In this document: positions 1 through 5,369 of the stretch, piece by piece
How positions within the stretch are numbered: position 1 is the first letter of the stretch
How the letters are laid out: every line of letters begins with the position of its first letter
NCBI GenBank assembly: GCA_001508835.1
Contig: LGFB01000100.1
Location: 1 to 5,458 of the forward strand
Direction of reading: 5' to 3'
DNA length: 5,458 nt
DNA from: a bacterium 42_11
Lineage (GTDB): Bacteria; Synergistota; GBS-1
Translations under genes and position numbers: made by a program
Notes under the pieces: generated by a model
Databases searched by the model: none
Seen by the model: only the letters and a program-made list of their open reading frames with translations
What the model was told of the DNA's origin: nothing

Positions 1-153
1 CATACGGTTAAGCTTAGCCCTCCCATATATCCTCATGGGAAGAGCGAATACGAGCTTGGCCTTATGATAAATTCCATGATAGAAAGGGAAATTTTGAAGC
101 GACCCTCCCAGTGGCTCTGGATACACAGGAGGTGGAAGACAAAACCCCCTTGA
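1..153 (+). CDS. LpxL/HtrB-type lipid A acyltransferase, C-terminal end (partial)
   Basis: Only the last 50 residues are in the window; the gene starts upstream. Reading from base 1 the frame is open to a TGA at 151-153. The tail carries the segment RPSQWLWIHRRWKTKPP, which closely matches the conserved C-terminus of the lysophospholipid acyltransferase family that includes LpxL, LpxM and LpxP (consensus roughly PEQWLWIHRRWKT). Family members are inner-membrane enzymes that move an acyl chain from acyl-ACP to a lipid A precursor, giving acyloxyacyl groups. The catalytic HX4D region would lie upstream, so activity and the exact paralogue cannot be judged. The stop codon overlaps the start of the next gene (TTGA), implying co-transcription with the GT9 glycosyltransferase in a lipid A/core operon. 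The family call is strong; the LpxL versus LpxM choice is open. Confidence 0.85.
   Translation, partial: HTVKLSPPIYPHGKSEYELGLMINSMIEREILKRPSQWLWIHRRWKTKPP
127..134 (+). promoter_or_regulatory. Shine-Dalgarno-like AGGAGGTG within the acyltransferase tail
   Basis: AGGAGGTG inside the acyltransferase reading frame (encoding part of HRRW) matches the anti-Shine-Dalgarno sequence well. It is the only strong site before the GT9 gene. It lies 17 bases (measured from its AGGAGG core) before the favoured TTG start at 150, which is longer than usual. Reinitiation at the overlapping TTGA stop/start may therefore matter more than direct initiation. Confidence 0.4.
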
Positions 154-1289
154 GGATACTCGTCGTTGAACTTGCCCACATAGGAGATTTTGTAGTTTCA
201 ACGAGCGTAATAGGAGCCTTAAAAGAGGCCTTTCCCGACTCTCTGATAGTGGCTGTTGTGATAAAAGAATCCAAGGACCTGGCGGAGCTTTGTCCCTATA
301 TAGATATCGTTGAGGTTTATGACTATAAGGGAGAACATAAAGGCTTAAGGGGATGGCTCGACATAGTGGGCAGGCTAAGGAGATATAATTTCGATCTTGG
401 GGTTGCGACCAACTTTTCTTTCAGGGAAGGAATATTGCTTTATCTCGCTGGCTGTAAGGAAAGGGTAGCTTCTCCAACGCAGGGGAGAGGGATATTTTTA
501 ACCCAAAAAAGCCAATACATACCTCGTGAGGTCATGTTCGGCTTTAACAGCGATTTTGCGTTTGATTCCATGAGTCTTATAAGGGCTAAGGTTCTTGAAC
601 CTCTGGGTATTAAAAAGGTTCCCTATCCCCGGCTTGTCGTTCCGGAGGCTCTCAAGGATTCCGTATATGAGAGGTTTTTAAGCAAGTCCGTCTCTCCCAT
701 CTTTTCTATCGGTCTTTCCGGGGATGGGACCCTTAAGCGTTGGGGAATTAAAAAGTGGAAGCTTTTGATAGATAAGATCTACCATCATTACGGAGGTAGC
801 TTCTTGCTTATAGGCTCTCCTAAGGAGTCTTTATATGGTGAGGCTCTGGAGAAGATAACCGTTTCCTCCATTAATACCGCTGGAAGGACTTCCATCAAGG
901 AATTCATAGCTTTACTTTCCTTTGCGGACCTTCATATAGGGGTTGACGCAGGGCCTCTTCATGTGGCCTCCGCTTTGGGTAAGAGGTGTGTTGCTCTTTT
1001 CGGCCCCACGAATCCCTTCCGTTGGGCTCCCTTCGCTCCTCCCCGCATGGTCAGGGCCGTTTACAAGTTTTTTCCATGCTCTCCTTGCTACTATAGGAGT
1101 CGACCCTGCTTTGAAGTTAAGCCTTATGGAGTTCGCCCGTGTATGTCTTCCATTTCCGTTGAGGATGTTTTCAAGGAGATTAAGGAACAGGTTATGGCTA
1201 TAAGGACGGAGGATAGAAGCAAGAATGAATGGGCAAAAAAGGCTTCCTCGAGCTTGCTTCCTGAGAGGACCACCCAGCCAAACTCATAA
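150..1289 (+). CDS. GT9 glycosyltransferase, heptosyltransferase (WaaF/RfaF)-like
   Basis: Predicted 379-residue soluble, membrane-associated enzyme of the ADP-heptose:LPS heptosyltransferase family (GT9, GT-B fold), which adds a sugar to the inner LPS core. From the TTG at 150 the protein opens MRILVVELAHIGDFVVST, the family's usual first strand and glycine loop. Residues 187-198 hold a GLSGDGTLKRW motif of the second Rossmann domain. The donor-site block GVDAGPLHVASALG is near 264-277, followed by FGPTNPFRW near 284-291. A cysteine-rich tail (C310, C313, C320, C331) is typical of many GT9 proteins. The reading frame stays open back to a GTG at 111, but that start adds 13 unconserved residues and lacks a ribosome binding site; TTG at 150 forms a TTGA overlap with the previous stop. 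The last ~54 codons lie opposite the flippase-like gene, and the final ~29 residues are a hydrophilic extension beyond the family core. The donor sugar is not determined. Confidence 0.9.
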   Translation: MRILVVELAHIGDFVVSTSVIGALKEAFPDSLIVAVVIKESKDLAELCPYIDIVEVYDYKGEHKGLRGWLDIVGRLRRYNFDLGVATNFSFREGILLYLAGCKERVASPTQGRGIFLTQKSQYIPREVMFGFNSDFAFDSMSLIRAKVLEPLGIKKVPYPRLVVPEALKDSVYERFLSKSVSPIFSIGLSGDGTLKRWGIKKWKLLIDKIYHHYGGSFLLIGSPKESLYGEALEKITVSSINTAGRTSIKEFIALLSFADLHIGVDAGPLHVASALGKRCVALFGPTNPFRWAPFAPPRMVRAVYKFFPCSPCYYRSRPCFEVKPYGVRPCMSSISVEDVFKEIKEQVMAIRTEDRSKNEWAKKASSSLLPERTTQPNS

Positions 1290-2014
1290 TTTCCGAGGCC
1301 TAAAAATCCCGAGATAGGTATAAGAAAGGAACACTCTGCGCCGATAGAGCCTTTAAGGGCGGTAAAGAAGCTTAAGCTTCCGGAGGAGGAAAGGAGGCAT
1401 GCTATTCCTGCCCCCTTTATCAGCCAGGTTAAGTATGTTAATCCCATAGCCCTAAGCAGATCCTCTTTCCGGAACCTTTCCCAGCCCTTCGAGTAAACCT
1501 CTTTAAGCTTTGGTATTACCAAGAGAGCCTTAAAAATTCTCTCGATGTCCTTAAATCTGAAGAATATCGCTCCAAATTGAGAAGCTATTAATATCGTTCC
1601 CCACAGGGGCTTTATGGTAAGAAGGAGAAGGGATAGGAGGGCTAAAGCATCCATTCCCCTTGCCAGAAGCAGGAGGCTTCCGCTTAAAACTATGCCTATT
1701 CCCTTTCTTTTGAGAAGTGTTGGGAAGAGAAGCTCGCCGAGCTTCGCAGGTAGGACGTTGGAGGAGGCGGTGTGTAAGGCCACTATTTTAAAAAGCTCCG
1801 TTGTGTTTATCTTCTTCGGGAGTAAGCAGTTCCATCTCTCCGTCCTGAGTAGGTAGGTAACCAGATATAGGGCGAAAGCTGGTATAACTCCTCTTGCTCC
1901 CGCGAGCTTCCATAGTCTAAAGGTATCTTTTAACGCTCCCGCCTCTATTAATAGATAGATGGTCAGGAAGGCTATACCTGCTCCTAATCCTATGTAGAGG
2001 ATTCTCTTTTCCAA
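1124..2014 (-). CDS. Flippase-like integral membrane protein (LPG synthase TM / YbhN, TIGR00374 family)
   Basis: Predicted 296-residue polytopic protein with roughly seven to eight hydrophobic segments, the usual size of this family. Family signatures are visible: RTERW at about 57-61 after the second membrane segment, NVLPAKLGE at 86-94, and a late glycine-rich stretch PISGFLGLGNYEFG (233-246) followed by the last membrane helix. The start is a TTG at 2014, chosen because AAGGAG lies 8 bases upstream and the N-terminus is then a membrane helix; the frame is open further upstream, but that part is antisense-like filler inside the GT2 gene. It overlaps the GT2 gene by 25 bases. Relatives include the membrane half of MprF and proteins placed beside glycan genes, where lipid translocation is suspected; a role as flippase for the polyprenyl-phosphate sugar made next door is inference. 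Its last ~55 codons overlap the convergent GT9 gene. Confidence 0.8.
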   Translation of the reverse strand: MEKRILYIGLGAGIAFLTIYLLIEAGALKDTFRLWKLAGARGVIPAFALYLVTYLLRTERWNCLLPKKINTTELFKIVALHTASSNVLPAKLGELLFPTLLKRKGIGIVLSGSLLLLARGMDALALLSLLLLTIKPLWGTILIASQFGAIFFRFKDIERIFKALLVIPKLKEVYSKGWERFRKEDLLRAMGLTYLTWLIKGAGIACLLSSSGSLSFFTALKGSIGAECSFLIPISGFLGLGNYEFGWVVLSGSKLEEAFFAHSFLLLSSVLIAITCSLISLKTSSTEMEDIHGRTP

Positions 2015-2949
2015 GTTACTATCTCCTTGATAGAGTAAGGTTTTTTCCCTTGAGATTCGTAGTAGGTTCTCATCAACATTTCCGCTAATAACCCCGTCGA
2101 TATAAGTTGAATTCCCGCAAGCATTAAAAGCACCGCCAGAAGAAGTATAGGTCTTCTTGAGAGCTCTATGCCGAAGAATAACTTCTGAATCGAAAGATAG
2201 AGAGCTATAAAGAATCCGGCAAAGAAGCTTAATAACCCCCATCCTCCCAGAAGGTGAAGGGGTCTCGTTCTGTAGCTCAGCAGGAATTTAACCAGTAGGG
2301 TATCAAGCAAAACCTTCGGAATTCTTTCAAGCCCATATTTGGATTTTCCCCTCCTTCTTGGGTGGTGCTTGACTACGATTTCCGTTACCTTAGCTCCGTT
2401 CATCGATGCTAATGCGGGTATGAACCTGTGGAGTTCCCCATACAGGCTTAAGTCTTCCAAAATCTCTCTTTTGTAGGCCTTTAGGGTGCATCCATAATCG
2501 TGAAGATTGACTCCCGTTATCTTGGATATTATCCAGTTTGCTATGCTTGAAGGTAGCCTTCTCTTGATAAGGGGGTCCTTTCTGTTTCTCCTCCAACCGC
2601 TTACTACATCATAGCCCTCCCTTATTTTCTCAAGTAGCCTTGGTATATCCTCTGGGTCGTTTTGAAGGTCTCCGTCCATGGTTATTATTATGTCTCCCTT
2701 GGCCACTTCAAATCCCGCGGACAGGGCCGCTGTCTGACCGTAATTTCTTTTCAGGATGACTCCCTTAACCCTTCCATCCTTTTGGGCTATCTCCCTTATG
2801 ATTTCCGTGCTCCCGTCCTTACTGCCATCGTCAACGAAGACTATTTCGTAATCGAAGTCCGAAAGGGCTCTCTTTAGCCTTTCGTAAAGCTCCTCTATAT
2901 TCTCTCTTTCGTTGTATATGGGTATTACTATCGATATCAAATCCCTCAT
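1990..2949 (-). CDS. GT2 polyprenyl-phosphate glycosyltransferase (ArnC/DPM1/GtrB-like)
   Basis: Predicted 319-residue enzyme that transfers a sugar from a nucleotide donor to undecaprenyl phosphate at the cytoplasmic face of the inner membrane. The GT-A domain occupies about residues 1-225: ISIVIPIYNERENI at 5-18, VDDGS at 39-43, the metal-binding DGD at 92-94 within MDGDLQNDP, DYGCTLKAYKRE at 151-162, and HHPRRRGKSKYG at 195-206. These match the DPM1-like/ArnC subgroup. Two membrane helices (about 234-254 and 267-292) close the protein, with a conserved-looking short tail KPYSIKEIV. The ATG start overlaps the stop of the ArnT-like gene as ATGA, and there is only a weak ribosome binding site, so translational coupling is likely. 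The sugar cannot be read from the sequence; aminoarabinose, mannose, glucose or another sugar are all possible. Confidence 0.9.
   Translation of the reverse strand: MRDLISIVIPIYNERENIEELYERLKRALSDFDYEIVFVDDGSKDGSTEIIREIAQKDGRVKGVILKRNYGQTAALSAGFEVAKGDIIITMDGDLQNDPEDIPRLLEKIREGYDVVSGWRRNRKDPLIKRRLPSSIANWIISKITGVNLHDYGCTLKAYKREILEDLSLYGELHRFIPALASMNGAKVTEIVVKHHPRRRGKSKYGLERIPKVLLDTLLVKFLLSYRTRPLHLLGGWGLLSFFAGFFIALYLSIQKLFFGIELSRRPILLLAVLLMLAGIQLISTGLLAEMLMRTYYESQGKKPYSIKEIVTWKRESST
2023..2028 (-). promoter_or_regulatory. Ribosome binding site AAGGAG deciding the flippase TTG start
   Basis: On the minus strand AAGGAG is followed by 8 bases and then TTG at 2014-2012. The site lies inside the final codons of the GT2 gene and is the main reason to choose this TTG over upstream in-frame codons. 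Confidence 0.65.
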
Positions 2950-4325
2950 TCTTTCTCAAAAATCCTTAACTTAACCCATTTCCCGTTGTATAGAGAAAAA
3001 CCCTCTTTCTGAAATATTACCTTATACCCCTTCATTTCATCTTCATAGCTTAATATCCACTTTCCTTTCCCATCTACGGGGATATCCTTGCCATAGTAAA
3101 AAACCGTTGAAGGCGCTAAAGCTTCCTTTCTCGCTGTAAGCTCAAGCTTTCTTTCCTTGGCAAATATTCCTGCCTGATAATGGGGATAAAATTCCTTGAA
3201 GGGGTTTAAAACGAGAATTGCAAGGGACAGAGCAAAAAAGCTTGCGTATAACTTTCGGAGATCCTTGAAGTAGAAGCTTAATCCCCATATCGCAAGTATG
3301 GAAAACGTGCTCATGAACAGGCCTCTTTTCAGTTCGCTGGGCAGGACCTCTCTAAAGTGATACATGAGAAAAATCGGAAGGAGAACCAATATTCCTCCAG
3401 AAAGCCAATCGAGTAGCCCTTCTCGCTCTTTTTCCATCATCAAGGCTAAAGCGGGAAAGGCGGGAAGGATGTAGTGAGGTAGCTTTGTCTCCGCTACCGT
3501 AAAAAGTATGATGGTGGTTAAAAACCATATATAAGGAAGGGCTTTTTCATCGCTCCAGTAGGATAGGCTTTTGAAAAACCTTCCTAAGTTGGGTATAACT
3601 CCAAGAATCAGAACGGGTATATAGTAGTAAATAGGCCCCGTGTGCCCCTCAAGACCGCTTTTTACTCTTTCTATGTTTTCATGAAGGATGAAATGTTCAA
3701 CCACTTCTTCCATTCCTTTCATGTAAAGTAAGATAAACCAGCTTCCGCCAACGGCCAGGGATATAAGGCCCGCAAGGATTATTCCCTTTACGCTTCTTTT
3801 ATCGTATAAGATTGAGTAGATTAGAAAGCTTATTCCCCATATAACAAGGACTACGGGTCCTTTAGCCAAGATTCCGAGCCCCAGAGATAATCCCGCCTGC
3901 GCCCATTTCTTTCTATGCCCAAGGAAGAAGGCCAGCGTCAAGAAGAATACCATTGGAGCGTCCATTCTCCCCACACAGGCCACTAAGATTGGCAGAAGGG
4001 AGGAGAGGTAGATAAGGTGGGCTTCAACCTTTCTCCTTTCGTGCCATATGTATAGGACGTAAGCGGTAAGAAGTGTAAAGATTAAAGACCCTATTCGTGC
4101 GCTCCACTCGCTTGGTCCAAAAAGCTTGAAGATAAATCCAGTTATCCAGAACCACAATGGGGGTTTTGTCGGAAACGGTTCACCGTTGAAGTTTGGGATA
4201 AGCCAGTCTCCCGTTTCTGCCATTCTTAAAGATACGCTTGAATACCATGCCTCATCCATGTCTAAAATCGGGTAAAGGGATATGGTAGTAATTACAGCAG
4301 CAGCTATTATAAAAACTTTCCACAC
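2946..4325 (-). CDS. ArnT-like GT83/PMT-family membrane glycosyltransferase
   Basis: Predicted 459-residue multi-pass protein of the PMT_2/ArnT superfamily, which uses polyprenyl-phosphate sugars on the periplasmic side to glycosylate lipid A, protein or other acceptors. After one N-terminal helix comes the acidic catalytic loop DMDEAWYSS (22-30), then GDWLIPNFNGEPFPTKPPLWFW at 39-60 including KPP at 54-56, GRMDAP at 119-124, FILHENIERV at 212-221 and KLPHYILPAFPAL at 281-293. All are ArnT-type landmarks. It is shorter than E. coli ArnT (about 550 residues), the missing part being in the C-terminal half. The start is a GTG overlapping the PAP2 stop by one base (TAGTG), with AAAGGAGG (4335-4342) 9 bases upstream. 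The GT2 enzyme downstream is the obvious maker of its lipid-linked donor. The acceptor is unknown; lipid A is suggested by the adjacent acyltransferase and GT9 genes but not shown. Confidence 0.87.
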   Translation of the reverse strand: MWKVFIIAAAVITTISLYPILDMDEAWYSSVSLRMAETGDWLIPNFNGEPFPTKPPLWFWITGFIFKLFGPSEWSARIGSLIFTLLTAYVLYIWHERRKVEAHLIYLSSLLPILVACVGRMDAPMVFFLTLAFFLGHRKKWAQAGLSLGLGILAKGPVVLVIWGISFLIYSILYDKRSVKGIILAGLISLAVGGSWFILLYMKGMEEVVEHFILHENIERVKSGLEGHTGPIYYYIPVLILGVIPNLGRFFKSLSYWSDEKALPYIWFLTTIILFTVAETKLPHYILPAFPALALMMEKEREGLLDWLSGGILVLLPIFLMYHFREVLPSELKRGLFMSTFSILAIWGLSFYFKDLRKLYASFFALSLAILVLNPFKEFYPHYQAGIFAKERKLELTARKEALAPSTVFYYGKDIPVDGKGKWILSYEDEMKGYKVIFQKEGFSLYNGKWVKLRIFEKE

Positions 4326-4972
4326 TACCTTCTTCCTCCTTTCGCTATTAGGAAGCTCAGGACTAACGAGAAGATTACATCAGAAGGCCAGTGAGAGGAA
4401 CTCATAACCCGGCTTAACGCTGTTAGGGGAGGAAAAGCCAAAAACACGAATCTTAAGGGTCCCTTTGTTCTCGAGAATAAGGAGAAAAAAACTCCTCCCG
4501 CTAACGCCGTGTGTCCCGATGGAAAGGACCAGTAGTCTGAACTGGTAATCTTTTCATAGCTAAACCATTTAAACGGATTTTTATCGCTTGCTTTTGGCCT
4601 TGCTCTGGCGGTTCCTACCTTTATCACATCAGCTATTATACCTGAAAGTGCACCCTTTAGTAACGCTTCCTTTAGGATATCTCCCGTTTTGTTTAGCCCC
4701 AGAAGATAGCTCGAATATGTTAGTGCTGTTAGCGTGGGTATCAGATAGTTTCCGTTCCCCAATTTTTCTCCCATCTCGATTATCGTGAAGTTTTTGGGGG
4801 GAGAAACGTTTCCATCCAAGATGAGAAGAGAAGCTAACGCCGTTAAGATGAGTATGAACCATATCCTTTTATTTTTGAGGAAATTTAAGGTTAGCCTCTT
4901 GAGTTTTTTCCTCTCTTGGTATATAAGTATTATAAAGAGTAGGTAGAGTAAAGTTAGGTATAAAGTTTCCAT
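4325..4972 (-). CDS. PAP2-family membrane lipid phosphatase
   Basis: Predicted 215-residue membrane protein with about five to six hydrophobic segments and an intact PAP2 catalytic signature: K118 with R125-P126 (KX6RP), PSGH at 151-154, and SR at 187-188 followed by H194 and D198 (SRX5HX3D). Family members hydrolyse lipid phosphates, including undecaprenyl pyrophosphate (PgpB/BcrC type) and lipid A phosphates (LpxE type); the motifs do not separate these. As first gene of a polyprenyl-sugar operon it may recycle carrier lipid or remove a lipid A phosphate before decoration. The ATG at 4972 is the only reasonable start, since the next methionine is at residue 67. No Shine-Dalgarno sequence lies before it and a promoter -10 element sits only 7 bases upstream, suggesting a leaderless message. 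Its stop overlaps the next start by one base. Confidence 0.9.
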   Translation of the reverse strand: METLYLTLLYLLFIILIYQERKKLKRLTLNFLKNKRIWFILILTALASLLILDGNVSPPKNFTIIEMGEKLGNGNYLIPTLTALTYSSYLLGLNKTGDILKEALLKGALSGIIADVIKVGTARARPKASDKNPFKWFSYEKITSSDYWSFPSGHTALAGGVFFSLFSRTKGPLRFVFLAFPPLTALSRVMSSSHWPSDVIFSLVLSFLIAKGGRR

Positions 4973-4979
4973 GTTTAAG

Positions 4980-4988
4980 ATTATATCA
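4980..4988 (-). promoter_or_regulatory. Extended -10 promoter (TGATATAAT) for the PAP2 operon
   Basis: The minus strand reads TGATATAAT, a perfect extended -10 element (TGN plus TATAAT). It ends 7 bases before the PAP2 ATG, which places transcription start at or one base before the start codon. No good -35 hexamer lies 16-18 bases upstream, as is common for extended -10 promoters. A TTGACA exists (5014-5019, minus strand) but is 28 bases from the -10 and probably not its partner. Confidence 0.6.
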
Positions 4989-5012
4989 AAAAAACTTTTT
5001 AAGCAATGCCCC

Positions 5013-5041
5013 TTGTCAATTTAAAGATGATTAATTATAAT
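5013..5041 (+). promoter_or_regulatory. Near-consensus sigma-70-type promoter for the SLH gene leader
   Basis: TTGTCA (5013-5018, five of six matches to TTGACA), an exact 17-base AT-rich spacer, and a perfect TATAAT (5036-5041). Predicted transcription start is near 5048, about 322 bases before the SLH gene ATG. Such a strong promoter fits an abundant surface protein or a structured RNA. Confidence 0.75.
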
Positions 5042-5047
5042 AGAGAT

Positions 5048-5166
5048 GGTTAAAGGCTAAACCTGAAGGACGAACCTTGAAAGCTTTAATAGAGTAGGGA
5101 AAGAGGCCTGTCTCCTTGCTTTCCCTTCCGCAAAGCGGAAAGGAGGTGAAACCTTTTTAAAGCTTT
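5048..5166 (+). ncRNA. Structured 5' leader, promoter-proximal domain (candidate cis-regulatory RNA)
   Basis: Visible helices: P1, TTAAAG(G)CT 5050-5058 with AGCTTTAA 5082-5089, holding an inner AAGG/CCTT hairpin (5066-5069/5075-5078); P2, AGGGAAAG 5096-5103 with CTTTCCCT 5119-5126, extended by AGG/CCT; P3, TTCCGC 5126-5131 with GCGGAA 5135-5140 and an AAA loop. An alternative 10-bp helix pairs 5080-5089 with 5157-5166 and excludes P1. AAAGGAGGTGA (5139-5149) is a perfect 11-base Shine-Dalgarno match with no sensible start codon after it. No long reading frame covers the region. I do not recognise a known riboswitch, RNase P, tmRNA, SRP or 6S signature. It may be a cis-acting leader or part of a separate small RNA; pairing was found by eye, not by folding software. 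Confidence 0.5.
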
Positions 5167-5199
5167 ACAGGGGGGGAAGGAATCAAGGAGATGTAAGGC

Positions 5200-5364
5200 T
5201 TTTGTGCTGTCCCTCTTTGGTGAACCCCTTTTGAAGGGGTGAAGGGTAGAGCTGGAGGAGGGGGCAAGGAAACATGGGATACTTGCCTTCCTTTTCTGTC
5301 CGGAGCTACCTTTGGAAGGGAGTTCTAAAGAGGGATAAGCAAAAAAAATGAGAAAAGGAGGGTG
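5200..5364 (+). ncRNA. Structured 5' leader, gene-proximal domain with possible RBS switch
   Basis: A long closing helix P4 pairs GCTGTCCCTCTTT (5206-5218) with 5327-5340 with one G-U pair and one bulged base, and extends outward through T/A pairs to about 5200/5346. Inside are P5, ACCCCTT 5224-5230 with AAGGGGT 5234-5240 (TTG loop), and P6, AAGGGTAG 5242-5249 with CTACCTTT 5306-5313, capped by P7, GGCAAG 5263-5268 with CTTGCC 5282-5287, giving a three-way junction. The pyrimidine strand 5284-5297 can instead pair with 5351-5364, which contains the SLH gene's Shine-Dalgarno sequence. That pairing conflicts with P7 and with P4. The design resembles a translational on/off switch, but purine-rich leaders make chance pairing easy. 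Confidence 0.5.
5355..5361 (+). promoter_or_regulatory. Ribosome binding site AAGGAGG of the SLH gene
   Basis: AAGGAGG lies 8 bases before the ATG at 5370, ideal spacing, and fixes that start. It is complementary to 5287-5293 and flanking bases, so it may be masked in one leader conformation. Confidence 0.85.
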
Positions 5365-5369
5365 CGTGG

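Noticed and set aside
1367..1380. Perfect 14-base palindrome GAAGCTTAAGCTTC
   Set aside because: It lies inside the flippase-like coding sequence, is AT-rich with no T-run, and is best explained by codon content rather than an operator or terminator.
1614..1856. Plus-strand open frame of 80 codons opposite the flippase-like gene
   Set aside because: Arginine- and serine-rich composition typical of antisense frames, no ribosome binding site, and a well supported membrane protein on the other strand.
2015..2242. N-terminal extension of the flippase-like frame upstream of TTG 2014
   Set aside because: The frame is open to 2242 but this part lies entirely within the GT2 membrane-helix region, lacks family resemblance, and the strong AAGGAG site supports initiation at 2014.
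2662..2877. Plus-strand open frame of 71 codons opposite the GT2 gene
   Set aside because: Lies antisense to the conserved catalytic core of GT2; no independent support.
4588..4862. Open frames on both strands within the PAP2 gene
   Set aside because: Both are shadows of a PAP2 gene with a complete catalytic signature.
5126..5158. Hairpin TTCCGC-AAA-GCGGAA plus downstream CCTTTTT considered as a Rho-independent terminator
   Set aside because: The T-run is separated from the hairpin by AGGAGGTGAAACC; the small AGGT/ACCT stem next to it is too weak. Premature termination in the leader is not excluded but is not supported.
4973..5369. CRISPR array, tRNA, insertion sequence or attachment site in the intergenic region
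   Set aside because: No regularly spaced repeats, no cloverleaf with CCA-type acceptor end, no terminal inverted repeats or transposase frame.
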